38,668 nt of DNA from SZUA-521 sp041738285 (GCA_041738285.1 JBGSQB010000246.1:1-38668); one strand, 5' to 3'; shown: positions 26,542 to 35,741, counted from the stretch's first letter. The notes: generated by a model from the sequence alone, not told the origin. Translations and numbers: made by a program.

Positions 26542-27445
26542 CTTCGAGGCGCCGATTGACCCGGTGGTCCTGTTCAGTGGCACCGGACGAGAGCGGTTCG
26601 GACTCCCCCATGCCAAGGGTCTCGATGCGGGTCCGCAGCGCCGGCTGAATCGCGATCACCAAGGCGTAAATCGCTTCCGCCCGCTGGGTCGACAGTCGCA
26701 GGTTGGACGCCTTGGTGCCACGCAAATCCGCGTGGCCGACGAACGTAAAGCTGCGATCTGGAAACTGTGTGGCGAGCGTCTGTGCCAGGATCTCGACGTT
26801 GCGTGCGGAGGCAGGTTCGAGTCGTGTGCTGTTGAACTCGAAGTGCAGGGGGATGTTGAGAACCGCGCGTGTTGTCGCGACCGCCGTGGCACTGCCCCCA
26901 CCGGTCGGTTCGTCAGGATCGATTCGCAGTTTCAGCGGCTTCAAGCGCATCTCCGACAGACCACGAACGACGTCATCCTCGGTGATGCGTTCGGCTGCCG
27001 CCGCAATCCTTGCCGCCAGCGCAGCCACGGTTTCATCATCGGGGTCCAGGTTCTGCGCAGCATAGATGTAGGTCAGTGCCTGTTGACGGTAGTTTGTGTT
27101 GAACAATAGTTCTGCGTATCGCGCGATCGATTGAGCCCGTTCGCGCACATCGGCCGCCACGTCGTGAGCCGCGATGTAAGCCTCCGCGGCTCGCTCGTTC
27201 TTTTCGCGTTCACCGAAGGTCGCCGCCACGTCGCCGAGCGCTTGCCAGTAGTCGTAGCGGTTGCAGGCGTCTACTGCACGCTCGAGAAACTGATATTGGT
27301 CCTCGCGACGAAGATCGCGTTCCGCTTGTTGAGCGAGTGAGTAGTACCTTCCTGCGAGTGCGCAGTCTGTCTCTGAAACCGATTGCCCAACTGCGGGCAT
27401 CGTCGCCAACAAAAACAGCGTCAAGATGTAGAGCTTCCAGTTCAT
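26528..27445 (-). CDS. OmpA-domain periplasmic/outer-membrane protein
   Basis: A 305-residue exported protein. The signal peptide is MNWKLYILTLFLLATMPAVG; a TPR-like helical part follows (about 25-140) and then the C-terminal OmpA domain (about 190-305). That domain has HFEFNSTRLEPASARNVEILA, VGHADLRGTKASNLRLSTQRAEA with the peptidoglycan-contacting Asp, and the final VNRRLEV. The ATG at 27445 is chosen for the signal peptide; a longer frame from 27487 lacks one. It probably anchors to peptidoglycan. Its 3' end overlaps the kinase gene, which points to a shared function or a shared transcription-control arrangement (inference). Confidence 0.88.
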   Translation of the reverse strand: MNWKLYILTLFLLATMPAVGQSVSETDCALAGRYYSLAQQAERDLRREDQYQFLERAVDACNRYDYWQALGDVAATFGEREKNERAAEAYIAAHDVAADVRERAQSIARYAELLFNTNYRQQALTYIYAAQNLDPDDETVAALAARIAAAAERITEDDVVRGLSEMRLKPLKLRIDPDEPTGGGSATAVATTRAVLNIPLHFEFNSTRLEPASARNVEILAQTLATQFPDRSFTFVGHADLRGTKASNLRLSTQRAEAIYALVIAIQPALRTRIETLGMGESEPLSSGATEQDHRVNRRLEVKAR

Positions 27446-27571
27446 CGCGTCATCCCGTAGTTGCAATGCAGTAGAACAACGAGGCAATGATAGCGGAAAG
27501 GGTCAATGGATCCCCCATTCGCGGGACAGGTCAAGGCCACCAGGTCGCCGTTGGATGCCGCTGGCGACTAA

Positions 27572-27790
27572 CTTGGCGTTCGGTTTCTAGACGCTGATAC
27601 CAGAGCCGACCTCAATCTGTTCGGACCGGACGAACATGGCGAAAGACTCTTCTCGTACTGTGATCGGCGTCGAACCGGCGGTGGAAGAAAGGCGTTGCGA
27701 CGGCGCATGGAAGCCCCCCTGGTCGAGCGATCGTCGCATCCGCGCCATGCAGAGTTCGCTCTTGTACTACCGACACCTCCAACGTTGAGC
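27572..27790 (+). pseudogene. Remnant of a MutS-family gene
   Basis: The open stretch after a stop at 27569 reads FLDADTRADLNLF, later CDRRRTGGGRKALRRRMEAPL. This is the pattern of the MutS core (LDAxTRxNLEL ... DRTxTxxGxRLLRRWL ... PL). A frame change near 27730 continues the match as RRIRAMQSSLLYYRHL before a stop at about 27786. No ATPase motifs or longer frame are seen, so this is a short broken piece. The assignment is by eye. Confidence 0.45.
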
Positions 27791-28089
27791 CATCCTCGGC
27801 CTCCCTGTTGCGTGTGCCTACCGCTCGCGGTCAATCGCCCGCTTCATCGTGACCACGCGGAGTGCTTGGCTGCTGACGCGGGTTCGCTGAATGACCGCGG
27901 AGCGGGCTTGAGACTCGTGACAGCGACATGTGTCGCGCTACGTGCCCAATGCTACATCGACGATGGGATTCGTCACGTCAGCAAACGCGCGATAGAACAC
28001 TCGATCCATCCGAAGCGCGACGGCGATCGCGACCTTGGGCTTGTCGGTTCTGTTGGCCAGCAGTAGCGTGAAACCGAGAGGCAGCACCA
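27791..28089. other. Degraded spacer between two pseudogene remnants
   Basis: No supported gene. Open frames here match nothing recognisable and run over several frames, as expected from decayed coding sequence. It separates the MutS-like remnant from the serine-hydrolase remnant. Confidence 0.5.
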
Positions 28090-28635
28090 TACGGACTATC
28101 GCGCCGTAGTGGTGAACGAGATGTCGAACGCAGAGAACTCTGGGGACGACCCGTCACGCTAGAGGGAGAGTACGTGGTCGACATCTGGGCGGGCCATGCA
28201 GATGCGCAGCGCAGCCGGCCCTGGCAGGAAGATACGATCGTAAACGTGTATTCCACTACCAAGACCATGGCCGCGTTGTGTCTGCTCATGTTTGCCGATC
28301 GCGATCAAATCGACCTCGCTGCGCCCGTTTCGAGGTACTGGCCTGAGTTCGGTCAGAACGGCAAGGACCGGGGTGAGGGTCAGCCAGTTCTTGAGCCACT
28401 CGGCAGGGTTGCCGGCGTTCGATTCACCCGTGAGCGCCGACCAGCTGTACGACTGGGACTACTGCGTAGACATGCTCGCGCGTCAGTCTCCGCCATGGGA
28501 GCCGGGCAAGCACAGCGGCTGGCGGGTGGCTCGACGATCGTTGTCGACTTCGACAAGCACCTGTGCTTTTCCTACGTCATCAACCAGATGACCGCCAACA
28601 TCATCGGCGATTCCGGCGGCGGTAGTCTGGGTTAA
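28090..28635 (+). pseudogene. Broken beta-lactamase-family serine hydrolase
   Basis: Three pieces in different frames line up with one family protein. Piece 1 (to about 28370) has VERRELWGRPVTLEGEYVV followed by DIWAGHAD and VYSTTKTMA, which holds the SxxK nucleophile motif. Piece 2 (about 28370-28525), one frame over, has VSQFLSHSAGLPAFD and SPPWEPGKHSGW. Piece 3 (about 28530-28635), back in the first frame, has VDFDKHLCFSYVINQM, the normal C-terminus. Between pieces 2 and 3 the middle of the enzyme is missing, so there is at least one frameshift and an internal deletion. It cannot make an active enzyme. Confidence 0.72.
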
Positions 28636-28763
28636 GCCGTCTATCGCAGCATGGAGCGAGTCTGACTGCGCGGATTCGAAGCAGACGGTTTCGATCACTT
28701 CAATTGCTTCACCGTTCCGGTTAGATTGCACGGCTCCAATCTGCACCTGCGGTACCGATACCG

Positions 28764-29138
28764 ATGACACAGTTTCTGACCCTACGCAGCGCCAAGCCTG
28801 AATCGGTTCGCAAGTACAAGCAGGAGGTGCGCGCGATCGTCATCGACCGGGCGGCGTTCCATGTCGAGCGCGCGCTTGCCGTTGGCAAGAAACCTTCCGC
28901 GAAGCGCTATCAGGCGGTGATCGAAGACGCTCTGGCGCGGGCCAAGCTCGACGTCATGGCGGAGATCTTCACGCTCATGCGTGAACTGTCTCGCCCCCGC
29001 GGTGTCGCTGGCTGGACGCGCGGCAAAGGCGGGCTGGTGCGCGAGACACGACGACCGACTGCGGCGTTGGAATTGGTCGCCGCCTATGCGAGCGTCGTCA
29101 GCTACGTGGCGCGTCTGAAGGCAAAAGGCGGCCTTTGA
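28764..29138 (+). CDS. Hypothetical protein
   Basis: A 124-residue, strongly basic protein, mostly predicted helical, without signal peptide or membrane segment. It is not recognised. Codon use is like the surrounding genes, with G/C-rich third positions, which supports it being real. Visible features are the basic patch VRKYKQEVRAIVIDRAAF and the segment SRPRGVAGWTRGKGGLVRET. No good ribosome site is seen before the ATG. It precedes the promoter of the PA3496-family gene by 20 bp and follows a decayed region. Confidence 0.6.
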   Translation: MTQFLTLRSAKPESVRKYKQEVRAIVIDRAAFHVERALAVGKKPSAKRYQAVIEDALARAKLDVMAEIFTLMRELSRPRGVAGWTRGKGGLVRETRRPTAALELVAAYASVVSYVARLKAKGGL

Positions 29139-29158
29139 GCCTGCTGTTCGTGACGCGC

Positions 29159-29187
29159 TTGACACCCTTTGGCCGAGAGCATAGAAA
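29159..29187 (+). promoter_or_regulatory. Sigma-70-type promoter for the PA3496-family gene and selD
   Basis: A perfect TTGACA (29159-29164), 17-bp spacer and TAGAAA (29182-29187, 4/6). It lies about 60 bp before the PA3496-family start. Confidence 0.5.
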
Positions 29188-29249
29188 GGCGCCTTCGCTG
29201 GCCAGGGCCAGCTTTGGCGCGTTCAATTTGATCACTGAAAGTGGTGGAT

Positions 29250-29501
29250 ATGACTGGCGAGATTGAGGACGACGAGGACGATCAGGACGGCGAGTTGTCC
29301 GATGATGGGCTCGATGATTTCGATGGCGATGACGACGATTCGGTCGACGTCGCCTCGCTCGACCCACGCGAACGCGCGGCGCGATCGCTCGAGATCCGGC
29401 GCGCGATCGAGTCGCGGATCGAGGAGCGCAAGATGCGTCACGATCTGGACTATCTCGAGGTCGACGATGCGGACGACGATGATCTCGACCTCGACGACTG
29501 A
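29250..29501 (+). CDS. PA3496-family small acidic protein
   Basis: An 83-residue, very acidic protein. The N-terminal half and C-terminal tail are Asp-rich. Between them is the conserved family core DPRERAARSLEIRRAIESR followed by IEERKMRHDLDYLE. The family, named from Pseudomonas PA3496 and described as a putative envelope integrity factor, has no firm biochemical role. The ATG at 29250 is preferred to GTGs at 29241 and 29244 because GGTGG stands just before it. The selD fusion follows 33 bp after the stop, probably on the same transcript. Confidence 0.75.
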   Translation: MTGEIEDDEDDQDGELSDDGLDDFDGDDDDSVDVASLDPRERAARSLEIRRAIESRIEERKMRHDLDYLEVDDADDDDLDLDD

Positions 29502-29534
29502 GTTCCAGGAGTCTTCGTTCCAGCCGCTTCAGCT

Positions 29535-31751
29535 TTGAAGTCGGCCGTTCCCGCGGCACGTGACCTCGTACTGGTCGGCGGCGGCCATAGTCACGTTCAG
29601 GTGCTCCGGCGCCTCGCCATGAATCCACTGCCAGGCATCCGGGTATCGGTCGTGTCACGCGAGTTGCACAGTCCGTACTCCGGTATGTTGCCGGGCCTCG
29701 TTGCCGGACACTACACATTCGACGAGGCGCACATTGATCTGGGCCCGTTGAGCCAGGCTGCTGGGGCGCGCTTGATCGCCGCCGAGGTCACGGGTTTGTC
29801 ACTGACGGAGCAGCGGATCGTCTGCGCGGGCCGGCCGGACCTGCGTTTCGACATACTGTCGATCAACTCCGGTGGTGCGCCGGATCTTGCCGCCGTCAGC
29901 GCGCCGAGCGCGGTCATTGCGGTCAAGCCGATCAGTCGATTCCTGCCACGTTGGCACAGCTTGCTCGTTGAACTCGAGCGCGGTGAACTGGGTGCGATGC
30001 CCCAGCTCGTCGTAGTGGGCGGCGGCGCGGGCGGCATCGAATTGACACTCGCGATTGCGCATCGGCTCGCGGACAGCCGCATTGCCGCGCAGATCGTTCT
30101 TGTCACTGCGGACACGGACATCGTTTCAGACCACAGCAATCGAGTCCGGCGTCATCTGCGCAGGGCGCTCGAACGCTACGGCGTGCGGGTCGAGGTGCGT
30201 TTCACCGCCGCGTCTTGGAAGAGTGGTGCGCTCACCTCGCAAGAAGGGTCGAGCGTCATCGCGGACCGGGTCCTGTGGGTGACCGGTGTAGATGCGCCGC
30301 CTTGGGCCCGAGAAAGCGGCCTTGCCGTCGATGAGCGCGGATTCATTCGCGTCGATGCAACCTTGAGATCACTATCGCACCCGAACGTGTTCGCTGCCGG
30401 CGACGTCGCTGCGCTCGACGGCCAACCGCGGCCGAAGTCGGGTGTATTCGCAGTGCGCGAAGGACCGTATCTGGCAGCTAACCTGCAGCGCGTGATCGAA
30501 GGTCGTGCCCCGCGTCACTACCGCGCTCAGCGCCGGGTACTAGCCATCATTTCCGAAGGCAGTCAACGTGCGATCGCCTCCCGCGGCGCGGTGAGCATAC
30601 ACGGTGCGTGGGTCTGGCGAGTCAAGCACTGGATCGACCAGCGATTCATGGACCGGTTCGACGTTCGTTCGAAGACGCTTGCGAGCGGATCGGTGTCATT
30701 GGATCCCATGCGCTGCGGTGGCTGCGGTTCGAAGCTGTCGGCCGATCTGCTGCATCGTGTGCTGCGCCGACTCGACATACCCGTCCATGCGAGCGTAATC
30801 ACCGGAATTGGCGATGACGCCGCAGTGATCGATGCGCGCGGTCCGATCGCCGCGACGGTGGATGGGTTCCGCGCCATGATCGAGGATCCCTATCGGCTTG
30901 GACGCATCGCGGCGCACCACGCCATGAGTGACATCTATGCAATGGGTGGAGTGCCGACGGCTGCGCTTGCGCTCGTTACGGTGCCGCTCATGGCGGACGC
31001 GATGATGGAAGACGAGTTGTTTCAGCTGATGAGTGGTGCTTGCGAAGTCCTGCGCGAAGACGGCGCCGCATTGGCCGGTGGACATTCGAACGAAGGTGCG
31101 GAACTGTCAGTTTCATTGGCGGTGATGGGTGTCGCTCCGCGATCCGCGTGGCGCAAGGCGTCGCTCGCAAGCGGCGACGTGCTGCTGGTTACGAAGGCAA
31201 TTGGTACCGGTGTGCTACTCGCGGGTCGCATGCGCGGCGTTGCGTACACGCGCGACGTCGAGTACGCCTTGGCTGCGATGGACGATTCCAACGGGCGCGC
31301 GGCGCGGGTTCTCGCTCGATATGGAGTACGCGCCGTCACAGATGTGACCGGCTTCGGGTTGCTCGGTCACCTTGCCGAGATGTTGCACGCCTCGGGACTG
31401 GGTGCACGAATCAAAGCCGATGCGGTGCCGGTGTTGCCGGGCGCACTCGCGTTGATCGATCAGGGTGTCGAGAGCACGCTCGCGCCGAGCAACGCAAGAG
31501 TCCTCGCTGACTTCCAGATCGTCGACGGGCCGCCAACGGATTCGCGCGTTCGCGTCCTGATTGATCCGCAGACGTGTGGCGGGCTGCTCTTTGGCATACC
31601 ATCGGTGGAGGTGGATGCCTGTGTCGCCGAACTCGTAGCGGCGGGCTATTCGGCCGCTGCCATCGGCTCGGTCGATCGACAGTTGCAACCTGGGGGCGGT
31701 CGTATCGAGCTGAGTGAAGGTGCTAGAAAAAACTCGCGACTGCCGGCCTGA
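29535..31751 (+). CDS. selD: Selenide, water dikinase fused to an FAD/NAD oxidoreductase
   Basis: A 738-residue fusion. Residues 1-380 are an NDH-2-like pyridine-nucleotide oxidoreductase with FAD motif VGGGHSH (14-20), a second Rossmann motif VVVGGGAGGIEL (159-170) and the late FAD motif NVFAAGDVAAL. Residues 390-738 are SelD, which makes selenophosphate from selenide and ATP. It keeps RCGGCGSK with C394, C397 and K400; C397 and K400 match the catalytic Cys and Lys of SelD. GDDAAV and GGHSNEGAELS are further SelD motifs. This fusion is known in other bacteria; the oxidoreductase probably supplies reduced selenium (inference). The start is TTG; no ATG or GTG in frame gives the FAD motif. The 3' end overlaps metX by 29 bp, convergently. 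Confidence 0.93.
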   Translation: MKSAVPAARDLVLVGGGHSHVQVLRRLAMNPLPGIRVSVVSRELHSPYSGMLPGLVAGHYTFDEAHIDLGPLSQAAGARLIAAEVTGLSLTEQRIVCAGRPDLRFDILSINSGGAPDLAAVSAPSAVIAVKPISRFLPRWHSLLVELERGELGAMPQLVVVGGGAGGIELTLAIAHRLADSRIAAQIVLVTADTDIVSDHSNRVRRHLRRALERYGVRVEVRFTAASWKSGALTSQEGSSVIADRVLWVTGVDAPPWARESGLAVDERGFIRVDATLRSLSHPNVFAAGDVAALDGQPRPKSGVFAVREGPYLAANLQRVIEGRAPRHYRAQRRVLAIISEGSQRAIASRGAVSIHGAWVWRVKHWIDQRFMDRFDVRSKTLASGSVSLDPMRCGGCGSKLSADLLHRVLRRLDIPVHASVITGIGDDAAVIDARGPIAATVDGFRAMIEDPYRLGRIAAHHAMSDIYAMGGVPTAALALVTVPLMADAMMEDELFQLMSGACEVLREDGAALAGGHSNEGAELSVSLAVMGVAPRSAWRKASLASGDVLLVTKAIGTGVLLAGRMRGVAYTRDVEYALAAMDDSNGRAARVLARYGVRAVTDVTGFGLLGHLAEMLHASGLGARIKADAVPVLPGALALIDQGVESTLAPSNARVLADFQIVDGPPTDSRVRVLIDPQTCGGLLFGIPSVEVDACVAELVAAGYSAAAIGSVDRQLQPGGGRIELSEGARKNSRLPA

Positions 31752-32805
31752 ACCGGTCCATGTCGACAAGGAATGAATCGTGGCCGTGGATCGACGGTAG
31801 CGCGCGGAAATCGACTTCGGCGATCACGGGCCTGAGACCTTCGGCGAGTTCCAGCTGCTGGGACAGCGGGAACAGGAAGTCGGTATCGACGCCCACCACC
31901 AGCGCACGATCGAGGCGCACGCGCGCGAGCCCTGCCCCGACGCTGCCGCCGTGGTCGGCGACGTCGAACAGATCCATCGCCCGTGACAGGTACAGGTAGC
32001 AGTTGGCGTCGAATGCGCCGACGAATTTGTTGGCGTGTGCTTCGAGATAGGACTCCACCTCGAAATCCAGTCGGAACGGTCCATTGCGCGCTTCATCGGT
32101 CGCGCGCTCGCGGCCGAATCTGAGATCCCACTCCCGTGCTGATCGGTAGGTGATCATGCCGAGTTTGCGAGCGAGGCGCATACCCGTGATCGGTCCAGCG
32201 CCCGCCGCGTAGCTGCCATCGTGCCAGTCGGGATCTTTGCGGATCATCTCGCGTTGCAACGAACGTAGGGCGATTGCGAACGGCAGGCTGCGAGCCGCCG
32301 AAGATATGGATACGAGGCCGCGAGGGATGTCCGGGAACAGCATGCAGAAGGCGAGTGCGGTCATGCCGCCCATTGATGCGCCCACGGCTGCGTACAAAGT
32401 CCGAATACCGAGCGATCGCACAACCTCGGCGCCGGCGCGCGCGACATCCTCGAGGCACAGCACGGGGAACGTGAGCCGATAGGGTTCGCCGGAGTCCGGA
32501 TCGATGGAGGCAGGTCCGGTCGAGCCAAAGCAGCTGCCGAGGGAATTCACGCAGATGACGAAGTATCGATTCGTATCGATTGGCTTGTCCGGCCCGACCA
32601 TGTCCTCCCACCAGCCTGTGCTCGGATCCTCGGGCGAGGATGCCACGTGTGCCGACGGCGACAGCCCGGTGAAGATGAGAACCGCGTTGTCGCGGTCGCG
32701 GTTCTGCTGGCCCCACGTCTCGTAGGCGATGGTTGGCTCGCGCAGGCGGCCTCGCTTCATCGCGAAGTGTCCTGGCAGTTTCAACAGGCGACGAGCACTC
32801 GCCAT
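31723..32805 (-). CDS. metX: MetX-family homoserine/serine O-acyltransferase
   Basis: A 360-residue alpha/beta-hydrolase that acylates homoserine (methionine route) or serine (cysteine route). The catalytic triad is visible: S144 in GASMGGM, D309 in DTDFLFP and H342 in HGHDSFL. The family motif GSCFGSTGPASIDPDSGEPY is at 90-109. The MetX family contains homoserine acetyl-, homoserine succinyl- and serine succinyltransferases, and the acyl donor and substrate cannot be fixed by eye, so the symbol is used in the family sense. The ATG at 32805 is the normal start. It is transcribed toward selD, and their 3' ends overlap. Confidence 0.9.
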   Translation of the reverse strand: MASARRLLKLPGHFAMKRGRLREPTIAYETWGQQNRDRDNAVLIFTGLSPSAHVASSPEDPSTGWWEDMVGPDKPIDTNRYFVICVNSLGSCFGSTGPASIDPDSGEPYRLTFPVLCLEDVARAGAEVVRSLGIRTLYAAVGASMGGMTALAFCMLFPDIPRGLVSISSAARSLPFAIALRSLQREMIRKDPDWHDGSYAAGAGPITGMRLARKLGMITYRSAREWDLRFGRERATDEARNGPFRLDFEVESYLEAHANKFVGAFDANCYLYLSRAMDLFDVADHGGSVGAGLARVRLDRALVVGVDTDFLFPLSQQLELAEGLRPVIAEVDFRALPSIHGHDSFLVDMDRFRPAVASFF

Positions 32806-32871
32806 CGCTTCTCGTGTGGGTCGGTGAGCGGTTGGGCTTTATAGCGCACCGGCGCGGGCGCCGAAAGCACC

Positions 32872-32900
32872 CTATGGAATAGCCCTATAACCGGCCATAG
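32872..32900. repeat. Inverted repeat between metX and the autotransporter gene
   Basis: CTATGG (32872-32877) and CCATAG (32895-32900) frame a 17-nt loop, 10 bp past the autotransporter stop. There is no U-tract; a terminator role is weakly possible. Confidence 0.25.
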
Positions 32901-32909
32901 CCGCAATGA

Positions 32910-35687
32910 TCAGAACGCGCGCTCGAACCGCAGGCCCCAGGTGAATTCGTTCATCGTGAAGTCATCGTACGCGGCCATTGTCCGGTAGTTCACGAATCCG
33001 GAAACGCCGTTCACGAACTGTGCGGATGCACCGAGGGAAAGTACGAAATAGTCTGCATCAGGCCGGTCGGTCCGCAAGCGGATGACGGGCGTCGGATTGG
33101 ACGGATCGGTGGCGAAGGGGTCGCTTGCGAGACTCACGCCGATCATCTCGGCGCTGTCCATGAGTTCGTGCACGTAGTCGAGGCGGGCATGAGGAATGAG
33201 CACTCCCCAGGCGCGATTGAGCACGACAGACGCATGCCCACCGGCATTGAGCTGGAATGACTGCGCGTTCTGGTCGCCGATGACGAGGTTGTAGCCACCG
33301 GCACCGGACTCGGCGAAGCGGTCGACATCGACGTCGATATAGAAGCCGCCCAGGTGCGGTCCGACGGTCCATGGTCCATAGGTGAAGTCATAGCCGCCGG
33401 AAAGACCACCGGAGAGCTGCATGCCATCGGTATCGCCATCGGCCGTTTGTTCGACCACACCGAGCCCGTCGGAGTAGCTGATCTCGCGCGTCGTGTCGTA
33501 GTCGTTCTGCCCATAGGTGATCATGCCGTCGAGGTAGAACCGGTCGGCCACGAAGTAGGTACCGAACACCGATGCGCTCCAGGCGGAGATATCGAGTTCG
33601 CCTTTGCCGCCCGTGAAGTCGCTCTCGACCGATGCGTATCCGAGCGCAGCTCCGAACACTAGGTTGTCGCGAAATCGATAATCAACGCCCGTCGTGATGC
33701 CGATCGTGTCGTAGTCGAAAGCAGCTTCGTTTTCGGTCTTGTCCTTGTCGCCGAATTTGATGTTACCGTTGGCAAACAGACCCCACCGGGCAAAGTCGTC
33801 AGCACTCGCGCCGCCGCCTATCGCCCCATCGGTGAACCTTCCGATCAAGGATTTCAGGGCTTGGTTGAGCGTCGCGCCAGCAATTGCGTGATCGCCGATA
33901 CTCAGATTGAGACCGGCGAGGTCCAGGCCGGTCGCACCCGAGCGCAGTGCGTTGATGCGCTGAGTCAGGTTGCCGTTCTGCATGCTCGCGAGCCGCAGCG
34001 TCGTTGTGGCCGCAACAATGAGCTCTTCCGGATTGATTGCATCGAGCGCCACGCGGATCTGCTCGTCGCTCGTGGCGGCGTCGCGCAGTCCATTGCACGC
34101 ATCGAGGAGTTGGCCCTGATCATCATCGAGCACCTGCTGCAGCGCCAAGCGCGGACACAGTGAGTCGAGGGCTACGGCAAGTGCACGCTGATTTGGTGTC
34201 AGTCCGGGTACTTCCGCCAGCACGCGATCCGGATCGACCACGGTGATCGTCACCGTCTTGGTCGCAGGGGTCCCGTTGGCATTTGCAACGGTGATCGTCG
34301 CCGAGATTGTCGTCCCTGTCGGTGTACCCGACGGAATGTCGAAGGAGAATGTCGCATTGCCGGGAGCGGGTAGAGTCGCGGGCGTCACCGTGCCGATGTC
34401 GGAAGTCAAGGTGAAGGGAGCCGCGCCAGTCACCGCAAAGGTGACCGCAACGGATTCGCCGCTTGCGCCGTCCACGCTTTCGTCAGGACCGGGATCGACT
34501 TGATCGTCGTTGTCCGTGATGCCGACTGTCGCGGAACTCAAGTTGCCTTGTTGCGCCCCCAACACCGCGGTGATCGAGAGCGAGAAGGTCTCTGTTGGTT
34601 CCACCACTGTGTCTTCGAGAATGGGTATGAGAAGCGTCTTCGGTGCGCTGTCCCCATCGACCCACGATACCGATACGGTGCTGGGTGTGAAGTCGAGCCC
34701 GATGGTTGCGTCGTCACCCGAGTTGAGGTCAGCGGATACTGTCGCAGTAGCAGGCCCGGTGGTGCCCCCGGTTCGTACCATGGTGATGATGGCGTTGCCA
34801 GCGCCTTCATCGACGGTATAGGTGCTCTGGCTGAATTCAATGAACCCGGGTGTACCGCCATCGTTGTCGACTATGTCCACGGCCAATTGCGGTTGAGTGG
34901 GCGACACAGTCAGTTGAGCTCCTTCGCGATCTGACAGAACGGCGCTCAAATCGAGCGTGAAGCGCTCGGTGCCTTCGGGTGTGCTGTCATCGATGATCGC
35001 GACACTACCGCCCTGCGGGTCGGCAGACTGGAAGTTGTACGTTGCGTTGTGCTGTTGGAAATCGGCGCCAGAAGTCGCCGTGTCCGAAGTCGACGCGACG
35101 CTGGCGGTTATGTCGAACGTGCCCGGTGCGAGATTTCCTGGCAGGAAATCGACCAGATAATCGATGGTTCCGTCACCCTCGGCGACGCCTGTGTTGGCCT
35201 GGGTGAATCCAAGGGTGAACTGCGGCGTTTCGTTCTCGGCGATGGTGCCGACATTGTCACCCTGGATGACCTGTACCGTGATTCCCGGGCACAGGCTCGT
35301 GTCGATGAATCCAAGGTTGAAGCTGATGCGCTCGACTGCGCCTTCGTAGAGTGCATCGTCGTTGATCGTGATCGGAAACGTCTGTGTAGCGACGTTGTCG
35401 TTGATCTGCATGATCAGATTGAATGAAAAGCTGAAGCTGGCGTAGTCGATGCCTTCCTCGGCTGCGTTGCCGACAGGGCTTCCCACCGGAGCCGTCACCT
35501 CGCCATCCACCTGACAGACGCCAGCGTCGGACACGTCGCGCAGTAGCCGTACGTCGAAGGTGCTTGTGCCGCCATTCTCGGCGTAAGGCCCTGGTACCAC
35601 GACCTGCAACGTTGCACCGAGAGCGGACTGTGAGACTAGTGCCACGAGCAGGGCGCCTGTGGCGCGCGATACGGATGTGAGGTCCAT
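32910..35687 (-). CDS. Autotransporter with Calx-beta domains
   Basis: A 925-residue surface protein. Signal peptide to about residue 24. The passenger has about three Calx-beta-type domains, clearest at about 285-390 (IEFSQSTYTVDEGAGNAIITM, PILEDTVVEPTETFSLSIT), then an Ig-like segment at about 400-490. A helical linker follows (about 495-630), then an autotransporter barrel of about 285 residues ending in WGLRFERAF. The terminal Phe is the usual outer-membrane signature. The start is secure: AGGAGAGG precedes the ATG at 35687. Calx-beta passengers differ from the more common beta-helix type; adhesion or calcium binding is inferred. It has its own good promoter. Confidence 0.88.
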   Translation of the reverse strand: MDLTSVSRATGALLVALVSQSALGATLQVVVPGPYAENGGTSTFDVRLLRDVSDAGVCQVDGEVTAPVGSPVGNAAEEGIDYASFSFSFNLIMQINDNVATQTFPITINDDALYEGAVERISFNLGFIDTSLCPGITVQVIQGDNVGTIAENETPQFTLGFTQANTGVAEGDGTIDYLVDFLPGNLAPGTFDITASVASTSDTATSGADFQQHNATYNFQSADPQGGSVAIIDDSTPEGTERFTLDLSAVLSDREGAQLTVSPTQPQLAVDIVDNDGGTPGFIEFSQSTYTVDEGAGNAIITMVRTGGTTGPATATVSADLNSGDDATIGLDFTPSTVSVSWVDGDSAPKTLLIPILEDTVVEPTETFSLSITAVLGAQQGNLSSATVGITDNDDQVDPGPDESVDGASGESVAVTFAVTGAAPFTLTSDIGTVTPATLPAPGNATFSFDIPSGTPTGTTISATITVANANGTPATKTVTITVVDPDRVLAEVPGLTPNQRALAVALDSLCPRLALQQVLDDDQGQLLDACNGLRDAATSDEQIRVALDAINPEELIVAATTTLRLASMQNGNLTQRINALRSGATGLDLAGLNLSIGDHAIAGATLNQALKSLIGRFTDGAIGGGASADDFARWGLFANGNIKFGDKDKTENEAAFDYDTIGITTGVDYRFRDNLVFGAALGYASVESDFTGGKGELDISAWSASVFGTYFVADRFYLDGMITYGQNDYDTTREISYSDGLGVVEQTADGDTDGMQLSGGLSGGYDFTYGPWTVGPHLGGFYIDVDVDRFAESGAGGYNLVIGDQNAQSFQLNAGGHASVVLNRAWGVLIPHARLDYVHELMDSAEMIGVSLASDPFATDPSNPTPVIRLRTDRPDADYFVLSLGASAQFVNGVSGFVNYRTMAAYDDFTMNEFTWGLRFERAF

Positions 35688-35741
35688 GATCCTCTCCTGG
35701 TTGCTAGACGATCTGGTCAGCGCCGTCTGAGAATGCGGCGA

